From the NCBI RefSeq assembly GCF_002575655.3, contig NC_053037.3, positions 327,139,294 through 327,203,293 on the forward strand: DNA of 64,000 nt. The letters run 5' to 3'. Shown piece by piece: positions 36,207 to 46,808 of the stretch (the stretch's first letter is position 1; the number at the start of each line of letters is the position of its first letter). The DNA comes from Aegilops tauschii subsp. strangulata. Lineage: Eukaryota > Streptophyta > Magnoliopsida > Poales > Poaceae. A model generated the notes under the pieces. It worked only from the letters and a program-made list of their open reading frames with translations, did no database searches and was not told where the DNA came from. Position numbers and translations under genes: made by a program.

Positions 36207-36334
36207 AGTAGCACCATGTAGAGCATTGTGGACATAGAAATTTGCAAAATACATGTGAATCTGAATATGGCAGACCCGTTGACTAAACCTCTCCCACAAG
36301 CAAAACATGATCACACCTTAGTACTCTTTCAGTG

Positions 36335-36525
36335 TTAATCACATGGCGATGTGAACTGGATTATTGACTCTAGTAAACTCTTTGGGTGTTAATCACATGG
36401 CGATGTGAATTATGGGTACTAATCACATGGCGATGTGAACTAGATTATTGACTCTGGTAAACTCTTTGGGTGTTATTCACATGGAGATGTGAGCTATGTG
36501 TATTAATCACATGGCGATGTGAACT
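36335..36525 (+). repeat. Short dyad repeats before the Copia polypurine tract
   Basis: CACATGGCGATGTG, a hairpin-like word with CACAT/ATGTG arms, occurs at 36340, 36394, 36424, 36478 (as CACATGGAGATGTG) and 36508. The copies are separated by TTATTGACTCTAGTAAACTC-type spacers. The same block in reverse occurs in the other Copia at about 8630-8790, so it is a family feature and not a local accident. Confidence 0.8.
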
Positions 36526-36555
36526 AGATTATTGACTCTAGTGCAAGTGGGAGAC

Positions 36556-38176
36556 TGATGGAAATATACCCTAGAGGCAATAATCAAATGGTTATTTTTA
36601 TATTACCTTAATCATGATAGAATTTATTGATCGGAAACTTAAATGCATGTGTGAATACATAAACAAATATCGTGTCCCTAGTAAGCCTCTACTAGACTAG
36701 CTCATTGATCAAAGATGGTTAAGGTTTCCTAACATAGACATGTGTTGTCATTTGATAACGGGATCACATCATTAGGAGAACGATGTGATGGACAAGACCC
36801 AACCGTTAGCTTAGCATATTGATCGTTCAGTTTATTGCTATTGTTTTCTTCATGTCATATACATATTCCTTCGACTATGAGATTATGCAACTCCCGGATA
36901 CTGAAGGAATACCTTGTGTGCTATCAAACGTGACAACGTAATTAAGTGATCATAAAGATGCTCTACAGGTATCTCCGAAGGTCTTTGTTGAGTTGGCATA
37001 GATCAAGATTAGGATTTGTCACACCGTATGACGGAGAGGTATCTCTGGGCCCTCTCGGTAATACAACATCACAAGAAGCTTGCAAGCAAAGTGGCTAAGG
37101 AGTTAGTTACGAGATGATATATTATGGAACGAGTAAAGAGACTTGCCGGTAATGATATTGAACTAGGTATGAAGATACCGATGATCGAATCTCGGGTAAG
37201 TAACATACCGAGAGACAAAGGGAATTACGTGTGTTGTCATAAGGTTTGACCGATAAAAATCTTCGTAGAATATGTAGGAACCAATAAGGGCATCCAGGTT
37301 CCGCTATTGGTTATTGACCGGAGAAGTGTCTCGGTCATGTCTACATCATTCTCGAACCCGTAGGGTCCGCAACGCTTAACGTTCGTTGACGATATATTAT
37401 TACATGAGTTATGTATGTTGGTGACCGAATTTTGTTCGGAGTCCCGGATGAGATCACGGACATGACGATGAGCTCCTGAATGGTCCGGAGGTAAAGATTG
37501 ATATATAGGATGATACGGTTAGGCCAAGGGTAAGGCCCACAGGGCCTTAGGTCGGCGCAAAAGGATGTTTTGCAGAGGTCAGAGTCCAAACGCCGGAGAC
37601 CCTGGCGTCTGGCCATGGGCCAGACGCCGAGGCCCATGGCGTCTGGTCCTGGAAGTCCGAGAAGGACTCTTCCTTGCGGGCAAAACCGACTTTGAGGAGG
37701 CTCTTTCTCCAAGTTTCGACCCCAAGGCTCAACATATAAATAGAGGGGCAGGGCTAGCACCGGAACACATCAAGATACACCAAGCCGTGTGCCGGCAACC
37801 CCGTCCCTCTAGTTTATCCTCCCTCATAGTTTCCGTTGTGCTTGGCGAAGCCCTGCGGAGATTGTTCTTCAGCAACACCGTCACCACGCCGTCGTGCTAC
37901 CGGAACTCATCTACTACTTCGCCCCTCTTGCTGGATCAAGAAGGCGAGGACGTCATCGAGTTGAACGTGTGCTGAACGCGGAGGTGCCGTACGTTCCGTA
38001 CTTGATCGGGACGGATCGTGAAGGTGTACGACTACATCAACCGCGTTGATAAACGCCTATGCTTAGCGAACTTCAAGGGTATGAAGATGCTCTCCCCCTC
38101 TCGTAGCTATGCATCTCCATGATAGATCTTACATGTGCGTAGTAATTTTTTGTTTTCCATGCAACGTTTCCCAACA
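36556..38176 (+). repeat. 3' LTR of the plus-strand Copia
   Basis: 1621 bp from TGATGGAAATATACCC to CAACGTTTCCCAACA, preceded by the polypurine tract AAGTGGGAGAC (36545-36555). A TATA-like box (TATATAGGATGA) is near 37501. Next to it (about 37600-37660) there is a GC-rich inserted or rearranged stretch not seen in the other Copia LTRs. The LTR ends about 0.9 kb upstream of the first GPAT exon and reads towards it. Confidence 0.88.
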
Positions 38177-38870
38177 CGAGCCACGCCGCCCGTCCACCTC
38201 CTTCATCTTCGTCCAGCACCAGCTCATCGCCAGCGTCGCCGTCATCTTCCTCGACCACTTCATCTACTCCGACAACCGCGCTCGACATCGGCCCCTTCTA
38301 CCCCACGTTGACTGGCGCCGCAATCATCGTCGGGTTCTTCTCTGTTGTCCCCTCCGACTCCTCCGACAAGGCGTACAGCTCGTGCAGGTCCCCGTCTACG
38401 CATGCCCGGCGCTGGCAACACCGATGCGTGCCTTCGTCCACGACGTGTTCCCGGGCCTGGCAAACCCGGCGCGACGCCTCGTCAACACCATCTTATTCCC
38501 GTCGCACCACTGCTTCGACACTATTGCGCCCATGACTAACTCGCCGCCTACTTGCGCCCGTGGCTCCATGGCGACCTCGTCGACGCCGACTATCCTGACT
38601 TGACATCAACCACGACGTTCGTCGCATGGCTAGCTCGACCACGGCTACACCACCCACGCTCTTAGCTACTTCGACAACGGCACAAAGGGCTACCGCCTTG
38701 CTTGAGCAACCTCGCTGGTTTCCAGTCCAGACACGACTTCCGCGATGCATCGACCGTTACGACTATGGGGGGTGTCCGTCGGCTTACCTTCGGATTCTTC
38801 TCCAGTCTCACCGCCTGCATCGCTACCGTTGTGACTGCGGAAGATATTGAGTATCATGATTAGTTAGGAA
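38177..38870 (+). pseudogene. Decayed coding-like sequence, family not recognised
   Basis: GC-rich, codon-like DNA directly after the Copia LTR. Protein-like strings appear in changing frames: FIFVQHQLIASVAVIFLDHF (about 38200-38260), MRAFVHDVFPGLANPARRLV (about 38425-38485), DLVDADYPDLTSTTTF (about 38575-38620) and GYTTHALSYFDNGTKGYRLA (about 38648-38708). The frame switches imply several indels. The Copia may have cut the 5' part of a gene. I cannot name the family. Confidence 0.45.
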
Positions 38871-38990
38871 ATATGACATAGACTAGGATATGTTCTAACT
38901 TGTCTTATACTCCAAATTGATCATGTAGTCCAGACTCAAGCAATAAACAATGATTTCACCAATCTCTCTCTATCCCTTCTAACAAATCTT

Positions 38991-38998
38991 TATATAAA
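38991..38998 (+). promoter_or_regulatory. TATA box of GPAT copy 1
   Basis: TATATAAA lies 98 bases before the ATG at 39096, after a CT-rich stretch (TCTCTCTCTATCCC). Spacing suits a transcription start near 39020-39030. Confidence 0.6.
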
Positions 38999-39095
38999 CA
39001 CCTTTCAACGACTGGCACCGCTCCAAGCTATTGTTGGCAGCTGGCTGGTGAAGTTTGCACAAGCACCGTTCTCCGTACGGGAACCGGAAGTAGAG

Positions 39096-39812
39096 ATGGT
39101 CTTCCAAAACATCCTCCCCAAGATAGGCGCCCACTGGCTCGTCAACTTGTACCGCTCGGCCAGGAAACTCCGCAGATTGCAGAGCAAGCCATCTACCGTT
39201 GCCGCCTCCGGGTGCACCATCCCGGCCGCTGCCGGAAGGACGGTGCTGTACGACTTCCACGGCGGGATCCTGAGGTCCAGAGCTCTCTTCCCCTACTTCA
39301 TGCTCGTCGCCTTTGAGGGCGGTAGCTTTCTCCGGGCGCTACTCCTCCTCGTCTCCTTTCCTCTCGTATGGATATTCGGCGAGCACTCCGACGCCAGCCT
39401 CAGGGTCATGGCGTTCGTCACCTTCGTCGGACTCAGGCCACGGGATGCTGACCTCGTGGCCCGCGCCATCCTGCCCAAGTTCTACATGGAGAAGCTCAAC
39501 GCGGAGGTGTACGATCGCTTGTGGCTGCCGGCGAAGAGGAAGGTGGCGGTGACGAGCACGCCGAAGGTGATGGCGGAGTGGTTCCTCAAAGAGTACATGG
39601 CCGCGGACATAGTTGTCGGGAATGAACTTCAGATGATTAAGGTTGGTCGCCGCTGCTACTTCACCGGGCTGCTGGGCAGGTTAGGGCCATTGCCGGCTGG
39701 CATGACGGAGAAGGTCCTGAGGTCAGAGTTTGGAGTGGACGGCGGCATGGCCGACGTTGCCGTTGTCGGGAGCTCCAACCCACTTAATCACCTCTTCACC
39801 TCCTACTGCAAG
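39096..39812 (+). CDS. GPAT first exon, copy 1 (no second exon nearby)
   Basis: A complete first exon of a plant glycerol-3-phosphate acyltransferase: 239 codons from ATG (MVFQNILPKIGAHW) to TACTGCAAG followed by GT (39813), phase 0. It carries the HAD-like N-terminal region: motif I position YDFHGGILRS (residues 52-61), a membrane segment (about 64-94, FPYFMLVAFEGGSFLRALLL), LRPRDADLVARAILPKFYM (113-131) and KRKVAVTSTPKVMAE (148-161). It is readily alignable with copy 2 except for a shorter loop (residues 30-45). There are no stops or frameshifts. The acyltransferase exon is absent between here and 45630. It could be an orphan duplicate, or a first exon that splices to 57951. Upstream GTG codons are not used because eukaryotic translation starts at ATG. 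Confidence 0.75.
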
Positions 39813-40139
39813 GTTCGTACATTCGTGCTTAACAGTCTACTAAAGTTCTATAGCTAATTCTTTATTAGAGTGCTGTTTGCCTAATCGTAGTTCTACTCGT
39901 ATAATTATCACCCGATCAAGTTAGGACTTCTTTAAAGATATGACAAGTACGTTCTCGATCGATTGCATTTGAAGTTACAGGGCCACCTGTCCGTGTGCGG
40001 TCACGGCCTCACGGCTCACTGCAAAACTGGACCGTGATCAAAGGATTGTGGCGGAGTCCCCGAAAGAATTGAAGGTTGTCCTATCGTCAATTTTAAGTGT
40101 CATCTTCTGGAACATGATTTCTGGCTCTTCGGTGTCACA

Positions 40140-40481
40140 CACCCCTATATGAATATAGCACTGAAAGACATATTACGAAATTTAAAAAAATCCAAAATTA
40201 TGGGATATGAAACATGGGTGCCTGTTATACACCCATGTTTAGTTCTGTGGGGAATGGGTGTCCATGGTAATGTCAGTAAAAAAGAGAAAAAATTGTATGT
40301 ATAGAAGAGAAAAACTAGATGTAACATATGCTGGACTGTAATTCCTGCGCTACGGATACCACGGGCACCCATTCCCCACAAAAATGAGCACATGTGTACA
40401 ATGGGCACGGTGGTTTCATATCCCAGAATTTCAGATTTTTTAAATTCCTGATATATTTAATGCTATTGTCATATAGGGGTG
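40140..40481. mobile_element. MITE with long inverted repeats
   Basis: A 342-bp foldback element. The left arm CACCCCTATATGAATATAGC continues to GGGATATGAAAC; the right arm mirrors it (GTTTCATATCCC ... TCATATAGGGGTG). Arms are about 70 bp, with weaker similarity extending about 9 bp further out. No ORF. Target duplication not clear; the long arms suggest a Mutator-type MITE. Confidence 0.7.
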
Positions 40482-41668
40482 CATGGCATCCGGGTGCTCC
40501 AATACATTTCCCGTCATCTTATCCCTTATATGACCTGCATGTTTCCGTTCTTTTAAAGGGAAAACAATAGGTAGTTCTTTTTAAACTATAGGTTGTTGAT
40601 TGGTCTAAGACAATACTATAAAAATGTATCCCTGCAAACGGTAAGGAAGTACAATTATAAGGAGAACCAACAGAAACTAAATATGACGTTACAGAATTTG
40701 CAACAAGCCTTCCAACTTTAATTGTTTGATCATGTCACAATTACTATAGCCGTAGAGCGGAGTCTTTGGACCCGCCCCCATCTGATCCCTAAATCTTCAA
40801 ATCTATCCCCATCTGATCGCAAAATCTCGATGTTCAAATTTGATACATTGCTCGTTGTTGTTCTGAATGGTAGTCTATTTCCAGAAGGAATCTTGTATTT
40901 TATCATACTCAATCATATCGGACTGCCATCTACGGAACTTAGATATATGTGAAACTTAGATAAGTTGCAAAGATGACAACCTCCAACATGCACATATCTC
41001 AATGTAGTTGGAGTGCAGCTAGGATCTTGGCTATATCTAACCCAGTTTTCCAAATTGCATTTCTTACAATTGGTATGGTATTTTACGTTACAGATTAGTT
41101 CTCACAACTTTGATAGCAAAATGAAATTGCAAGTGTACTTGTAGGTTCTATAAAGAAGTGAGTATGTATTGTGACCTATATATCGAATAATTTATGGCAA
41201 TAATGTTAGACCAAATACAATACATTTTTTCCAAGAGGGGGTTAAAAACAACTGCCTTTGTATCATGTTGATGCACATAGCAGAAAAAACCATACCTTAC
41301 AACTCAACGGAGTTTCACCATGCTAAGCCGACAAGGGGACTAAGTGGGCAACTAGGATAAAACATTAACCTACATATCTTCATCCTAGTTATATTTTTTT
41401 CAACTTACAATTGATTTTTTATGTATCAATTCAAATACTTTGCAATTACCCGGGTTCAAATTCATTATAATCACATAGTGCGTGAGAAGGCTGGGAAGTG
41501 GTTTGGTTTTACTGTCCCAAGTTGGTTTTACTGTTCTCAAAAAAAAAGTTGGAGAGTTACTTAATGGCTCCATTCAATAGTTTTATATTGTACTCCTTAG
41601 GCCCAAAAAAGACGAGGTTCCGAACATTAACATGGCCGTTTGAACATAATGTTTACCATTAGTTTGTA
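40482..41668. other. AT-rich intergenic DNA
   Basis: No gene or clear transposon end seen. The short ORFs at 40722-40952 look accidental. Confidence 0.5.
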
Positions 41669-41921
41669 GTCGCTCTATCCCATAATATAATGCGCATTGA
41701 TTTTCATGAAAGTCAAGCTTCGGAAATTTGGACCAAGTTTAAGAGGAAATTGTCTATACCTGCAATATCAAATATATACTATATGAAAATACATTTCATG
41801 ATGAATCTAATAGTATTGATTTCATATTCTTGATGGTGATAAAAAAATTACATTTTTGTCAAAATTTATGAAGTTTGATTTTTAAAAATCTAATACGCAT
41901 TATATTTTGGGATGAAAGAAG
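41669..41921. mobile_element. Stowaway-like MITE
   Basis: Ends resemble the Stowaway consensus: GTCGCTCTATCCCATAATAT on the left, TATTTTGGGATGAAAGAAG on the right, both flanked by TA. AT-rich, 253 bp, with internal dyad TAATGCGCATT...AATACGCATTA. Confidence 0.7.
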
Positions 41922-42026
41922 TATTTGGTATAGTTATAAAACTTGTGTTCAAATAAAAGTTATCTTATAGAAGCATTTTGGGGACAAATTTCATAATACT
42001 TTCATACATTGAATCAAAATAGTATA

Positions 42027-42174
42027 CTCCCTCCGTTCATAAATATAAAATGTTCTAACTTTTTTCTGGATAAGATATATCTAAACATGTTTTAGTATAT
42101 TTGTTCACTCATTTCAGTTCGTATGTAGTCTATATTGAAATATTCAAAACATAGTATATTTGTGAACAGAGGAG
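42027..42174. mobile_element. Stowaway-like MITE
   Basis: 148 bp, CTCCCTCCGTTCATAAATAT ... ATATTTGTGAACAGAGGAG, flanked by the TA target duplication at 42025-42026 and 42175-42176. Typical Tc1/mariner-derived MITE of Triticeae. Confidence 0.85.
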
Positions 42175-42475
42175 TAGAGTTTTTTGGGTGGTAATCATTT
42201 AAGTTGGGCCAAAAACATGTCAAAACACCAAGTTTTTTTCGACGATAGGGAATGTAGCACTAGTGGGTGTTTGGTTGGGCAGAAACTTTGTCTGAGAGGC
42301 TAGTATGCGGTGTGAGTGTTGTGTTTTTATCCAAAGCAAAAGAACTACAACGTCAACTCCAAAGAATATAATGTTACACCATGTAAGATGCGGTGCTTAA
42401 TGCTGGACAACATCGTTACATGTGCACACTTCAGAATTTACACAGGATGGCATATAATTTGCCTAGACACACTAA

Positions 42476-42767
42476 GAGCAAGTAAAATAGCAAACTTATA
42501 GCCAACTTACATGGTCATTTTGTCTATGTGGAGGAGATAGACATGCAAAAGTGAGGGAAGCGCGCTCTCATGCTAGTCTAACTATATACGCGCTCCTAGG
42601 CAGATACAACAAATATGAAGAAAGCGATAGTGAGAATATGAGAAAACATACTACTTTTGTAGTCAACTTTTTAGCTAACCTTATTGTGTGAGTGACTATA
42701 AGTGATGACTATATATGACATGGCAATGTCATATAGTCAGCAGTTGACTGCACCATTAACCATGCTC
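42476..42767. mobile_element. Tourist-like MITE
   Basis: 292 bp between GAGCAAGTAAAATAG and the inverted CCATTAACCATGCTC, flanked by TAA (42473-42475 and 42768-42770), a 3-bp duplication typical of PIF/Harbinger MITEs. No ORF. Confidence 0.6.
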
Positions 42768-42867
42768 TAAGGCGTATAGCTTAGCGTCATGGCGAGACCG
42801 GACATGATCCATTTGAGATCAGGTTTGTAGTTATGTAGGATTACGCGATGCACAGTGGCACTCCACT

Positions 42868-43246
42868 CTAATAAGTTGCATACCATTGCGACCAGTTGGA
42901 CGATTGGCGCGGCCTCCATCTTCTCCATAGGACCGAGGCTGTTCGAGGGTCTCGTCGGACCCGGCGCCGATGCACCTCTGCTTGATCGGCTGTAACCTCC
43001 CCGGGGTCCTTAGGAGACCTTGGGATGATGGGGCTAGCCGGTGAGTTAATGTCGACACGGCCTGCCTCCTTAGCGATGAATGTGAAGGAGCCAAAGGTTA
43101 GGCTCTCTCCCGGCGGAAGGCCGTCGGAAGCAGAAAATATTCGATCCAAGATCGGTCTCCAGCCAGCACCGCCCATGCCTGGCGCGCTAACTAGTGCAAA
43201 ATAGCGCCAGTTTCCTCGGTATGGGTCCAAGCGCAGCTGGAAGCCC
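42868..43246 (-). pseudogene. Retroelement-like coding fragment
   Basis: An open minus-strand frame (DPYRGNWRYFALVSAPGMGG ...) directly beside an LTR-like sequence. It looks protein-like at its start and poor further on. I do not recognise a domain; by position it may be a retroelement leader or gag remnant. Confidence 0.35.
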
Positions 43247-43630
43247 TGAATCGGAGGTCACGCCAGGGGTTTATCCAGGTTCGGGCCTCCGAAGAGTAAT
43301 ACCCTATGTTCTGCTGGATTTTATTATTCATGGTGGAGGGATACCTCGTGCGAGGGGTTACAATGGTGTATGAGATTGCTACCGAGAGTTTTCTACCTGT
43401 GGATAGATGATGAGGAGGACCCTAGGCCTCCCTTTATCTAGACATGAGAGATCTAAGGTTTACATGGCGGCAGATGCGATCTGGGGCACTGCCGCCCTCT
43501 AATATTGGAGGCCACGAAGGTCTTCGTCGCCTTCTAGGGTTTGCTCCTTGTAATGGGCCTAGTGGGCCCCTTATAGTTCATGAGGCCGGGCTCCGTGGTG
43601 CTTAGCCACCCCCGATACAGGACCCCATCA
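43247..43630 (-). repeat. LTR-like sequence, reverse orientation
   Basis: 384 bp bounded by TG and CA. Read on the minus strand it begins TGATGGGGTCCTGTATCGGG and near its end contains GGCCCGAACCTGGATAAAC, the same kind of 3' phrase as in the LTR at 2717-3199 (GGCCCGAACCTGGGTAAAC). No partner LTR is present in the window. Confidence 0.5.
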
Positions 43631-45400
43631 GTTGCCATCACTCAAAAGTGGGATGGTCGCAGAGGATCCACCAGCGACGGTGGCAGCTAAGCGCCTCCTC
43701 CTTGCCTTTGACATGGTCGTGAGGAGGGGAAGTGGTGGGAGAAAATTTGGTGTCGTGCTCGCTCGAGGCACTCGCAAGAGCGCAAAAACGGTGAGAGAAA
43801 GGAAAAGCAGCCAAAATGGGGCAAAACTAATCCTCTCCCACGGTGTGCCTTTAAATAAGCGAGCGGAGGTGAAACGGTTGGCCTTGAAATCTCACTAGTA
43901 ATGGGATTTAAAACCCACTATTGTCAAATCATCCACCACATGGAATCAAATCCCGCGTTGTCATAGGAGTAACCGCCCGAACCATGCGCGGTAATTGAGG
44001 CAACGTCATTACTTCGTGGTTTCACCCACATGCCACGTACAGCCGACTACTACGACTACAGTCCATCATGTGCACGTTTTGCATGGGACCCAAGGTGATC
44101 ACACCTCGGTATAGTGGCACGCGGCGTAACCACTCGATGATCCGCACTTAATGCGCGCAGCCGATGGGACATTACGGTCAAATATTCCGTTTGACGACTG
44201 TCACCCTTCGCGTTGCCTATGGTTCGAGTTTGACTAAAGCTTGACCATGTTAGGTGTCACATCATGCAGTGGGCGAACCAAGAGAGGGGTACCAAGTACC
44301 TCACCAAGCAGTTCTAGGTTTGCACTTGGTGCTCTACCAGACTCGTTCATACTCGGACATTCATTTTCGTTGAGAAAAAAGAGCCAATGACTACCTCTCA
44401 CAAGTCATAGCTCACTCGAGACGCCAAGCATTATACGGATTCGGCAACCCCTGTGGCACTAGTTGGTCCCCTAACCAAATGCCCAAGTCCGATGGCTAAG
44501 TTCTGAAGATGTGGATCGGCGCACCTCTTCGGGTTCACAAACTGGCAATGACCCACTAGGATAAGACCATGTGTTCTTCGACATCACTCGAAATCCATGA
44601 TATGCTCTCTGACGAGCCACAAGCCAGGCTCCCCGCTAAGCATGTAGGGTATTAATGAGTGTGATACTTAAAATTGCTTTTAGGTAACCTTTTCGATACG
44701 CTTCGAGTCCATCAAGGCCTCGACTCAGTCGGCCAAATGACTATCACAGTTAGTTCCCACCAAAAACTTTCCTCATCCAAGGAGTCGGCGCCATCCCAGA
44801 GATCTTGAAGGACTCGGGGTTCACTGGCGACGGGATCCCCCAGGGTAGGCCCATGACCAGGATTCGACCCAGCTGGCTCAAACGCCCTGAGTTTTTGCGA
44901 GGAGATTCACTCGGCTGGCCCGATATCGATCAACCCAGTTGACATAACAACCAAATCCCAATCGTAAGAGAAGCACGACGTCCATCAGACTGACTCAGAT
45001 GTGGTCACTCAAGACACCCATTGTATGTGAAGAATCCAGGTACGAGAATTCGCATGGTGTAGGTTTGATAGATTGTCTACACAAAAATCTCAAACCATGA
45101 ATATTGCCTCAAAAACCCCACGACATTGGTGACATGGACAATTTTACCTATCAGCTACAACGACATGACCTCGCAAAAAAAAAAACTACAACGACATGAA
45201 CCTTTGAATGATACTCCTATACATCCAACAAAAAAAAAAGAATGATACTCCTATACACTTTTTAACCGTAGTTATTGTTTACCCTGGCAGAAGTTTGTCG
45301 GATTTCAACCTTTGAATGATGTTCCTATAGGTCTGTCTCCGGCTCCCTATTTTCTCCCACCTACCACCTTAATTATCTTCCACAGCTTGATCCCGTTCCT
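43631..45400. other. Unassigned, probably transposon-derived intergenic DNA
   Basis: No credible gene. The text at 44270-44980 resembles decayed Gypsy internal sequence (phrases such as GACTCAGTCGGCC and CTCGAGACGCC). At 45200-45330 the phrase CCTTTGAATGATACTCCTAT recurs three times, punctuated by poly-A runs. Confidence 0.4.
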
Positions 45401-45411
45401 TCCTCTCATCC

Positions 45412-45420
45412 CCATATATT
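45412..45420 (+). promoter_or_regulatory. Possible TATA box of GPAT copy 2
   Basis: CATATATTC after a pyrimidine-rich stretch, about 215 bases before the ATG at 45631. Weaker than the box of copy 1. The 5' leader shares blocks with copy 1 (CGACTGGCACC, TTGGTGAAG.TTGCACA), so the duplication included the leader. Confidence 0.4.
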
Positions 45421-45630
45421 CCTCCGTCACCGATCAATCTCCTGTAAACCCGCAGTTGCACTAGCGCGGTGCGACTGCCAAGAGCCCACGACTGGCACCA
45501 CCCACCTTTTCATCGTCTCTCCTATCCCGAGCACTTCGCCATTTGTAGCAGCAAGACACCATCAGAAAGGCAAGTTGGTGAAGCTTGCACAGATACAGTG
45601 TCCGTGCGGTGCGGACATAGGAAACAGGAG

Positions 45631-46380
45631 ATGGTCTTCCACGCCATTCTCCCCAAGATAGCCGTCCACTGGCTCATCAACTTGTACCGCGCGGCCAGGA
45701 AGCTCCGCAGCAATGCCTTCCAGTACTGTCGTGACTCCACCAGCAGCACCAAGCCATCCACCGAAGCCATCTCCAGCTCCGAGCGCACCATGCCGTCCGC
45801 TGCTGATAGGACGGTGGTGTGCGACTTCCACGGCGGGCTCCTGAGGTCCACCGGCATCTTCCCCTACTTCATGCTCGTCGCCTTCGAGGGCGGCAGCCTG
45901 CTCCGGGCGCTGGTGCTGCTCTGCTTCTTCCCCCTTGTATGGATACTCGGCGAGCGCTCCGACGCCGGCGTCCGGGTCATGACGTTCGTCACCTTCGTCG
46001 GGCTCAGGCCACGGGACACTGACCTCGTGGCCCGCGCCATCCTGCCAAAGTTCTACATGGAGAGGCTCCACGCGCAGGTGTACGACCACCTGTGGCTGCC
46101 GGCGAAGAGGAAGGTGGCGTTGACGAGCACTCCGAGGGTAATGGCGGAGTGCTTCCTCAAAGAGTACATGGCCGCCAACGTGGTTGCCGGGTGCGAACTC
46201 CAGATGGTTGAGGTAGGGCGCGTGTGGTACTTCACCGGGCTGCTGTGCGGGACAGGGCCAGGCCCGGGCTTGAGGCAGAAGACGCTGAGGGAGGCGTTCG
46301 AAGCGGACGGCAACATGGCCGACGTTGGCGTCGTCCGGGGCTCCAACCCACTCGACCAACTCTGTGCCCCCTACTGCAAG
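45631..46380 (+). CDS. GPAT: Glycerol-3-phosphate acyltransferase, exon 1 (copy 2)
   Basis: The first 250 codons of a 536-residue GPAT that makes lysophosphatidic acid from glycerol-3-phosphate and acyl donors at the endoplasmic reticulum, a step in cutin, suberin or pollen-coat lipid synthesis in plant families of this kind. ATG 45631 (MVFHAILPKIAVHW) was chosen by alignment with copy 1; longer frames upstream begin at GTG. The HAD-like domain has CDFHGGLLRS (64-73) where active members have DxDGT. It also has a membrane segment (about 76-106), LRPRDTDLVARAILPKFYM (125-143) and KRKVALTSTPRVMAE (159-173). The end ADVGVVRGSNP (230-240) lacks the GDxxxD motif, so phosphatase activity is not expected. 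The exon ends TACTGCAAG before GT at 46381, phase 0. GC content is very high, typical of grass genes. Confidence 0.9.
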
Positions 46381-46756
46381 GTGCATTCGTTCGCGCTTTT
46401 TCTCCTTATTACTACTAATAGTACTGTACGTACGATTGTCTTTAGTTCATCACTGTACCCACGTAGTCCCAAGTCCCAACGTTCCGAAGTGGTGACTTCT
46501 TTTGCATTGTCTTGCGTGCTTAAATTCATCGTGGTGCCCTACAGTTTCGTTCTGTTATTTTTATGAAAAATGTTAGAACATGTTATATTTATAAACGGAG
46601 TGACTAGTACTTACCCAAGCGTACTCTGTTGCCAGCCGAGAAATCACATCCTCCTTTTCAAAAGAATATGTACATGTAAACGACATCCGAGAAAATGCAT
46701 CAACAAGTGGATTTACCCCTGTGAAGCTAAGGGAGTGGTCATTTTGCCCTTACAAT

Positions 46757-46808
46757 TATTATGCCAGCACCTGAAAACAGCATGTACAGATGAGCGGCAT
46801 AATAATTA
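46757..46808. repeat. Short inverted repeat (hairpin)
   Basis: AATTATTATGCC and GGCATAATAATT, perfect 12-bp arms separated by about 24 bases, inside the GPAT intron. Confidence 0.7.

Larger units (their letters stand above)
3200..38176 (+). mobile_element. Angela/BARE-like Copia retrotransposon, interrupted by four later insertions
   Basis: One plus-strand Copia element in five pieces: 3200-6867, 19090-19284, 20974-21097 and 35155-38176, plus the beginning of its 5' LTR, which lies outside the window. The order is LTR remnant, primer binding site, leader, gag, protease, integrase, reverse transcriptase, RNase H, short repeats, polypurine tract and 3' LTR. Each interruption is flanked by a target-site duplication, and the reading frame resumes on the far side of each (for example ...LPDDRQ | AIENKW across the Gypsy at 21098-35149). 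The element is dead, with internal stops, frameshifts and catalytic substitutions. Its right junction with non-Copia DNA is at 38176/38177. Confidence 0.9.

Noticed and set aside
39048..39095. Longer GPAT copy 1 start at a GTG codon
   Set aside because: Plant translation starts at ATG; alignment with copy 2 supports ATG 39096.
45562..46386. 274-codon minus-strand ORF opposite GPAT exon 1
   Set aside because: Shadow of GC-rich coding sequence; composition biased (His, Glu, Pro), no domain, and the plus strand matches GPAT.
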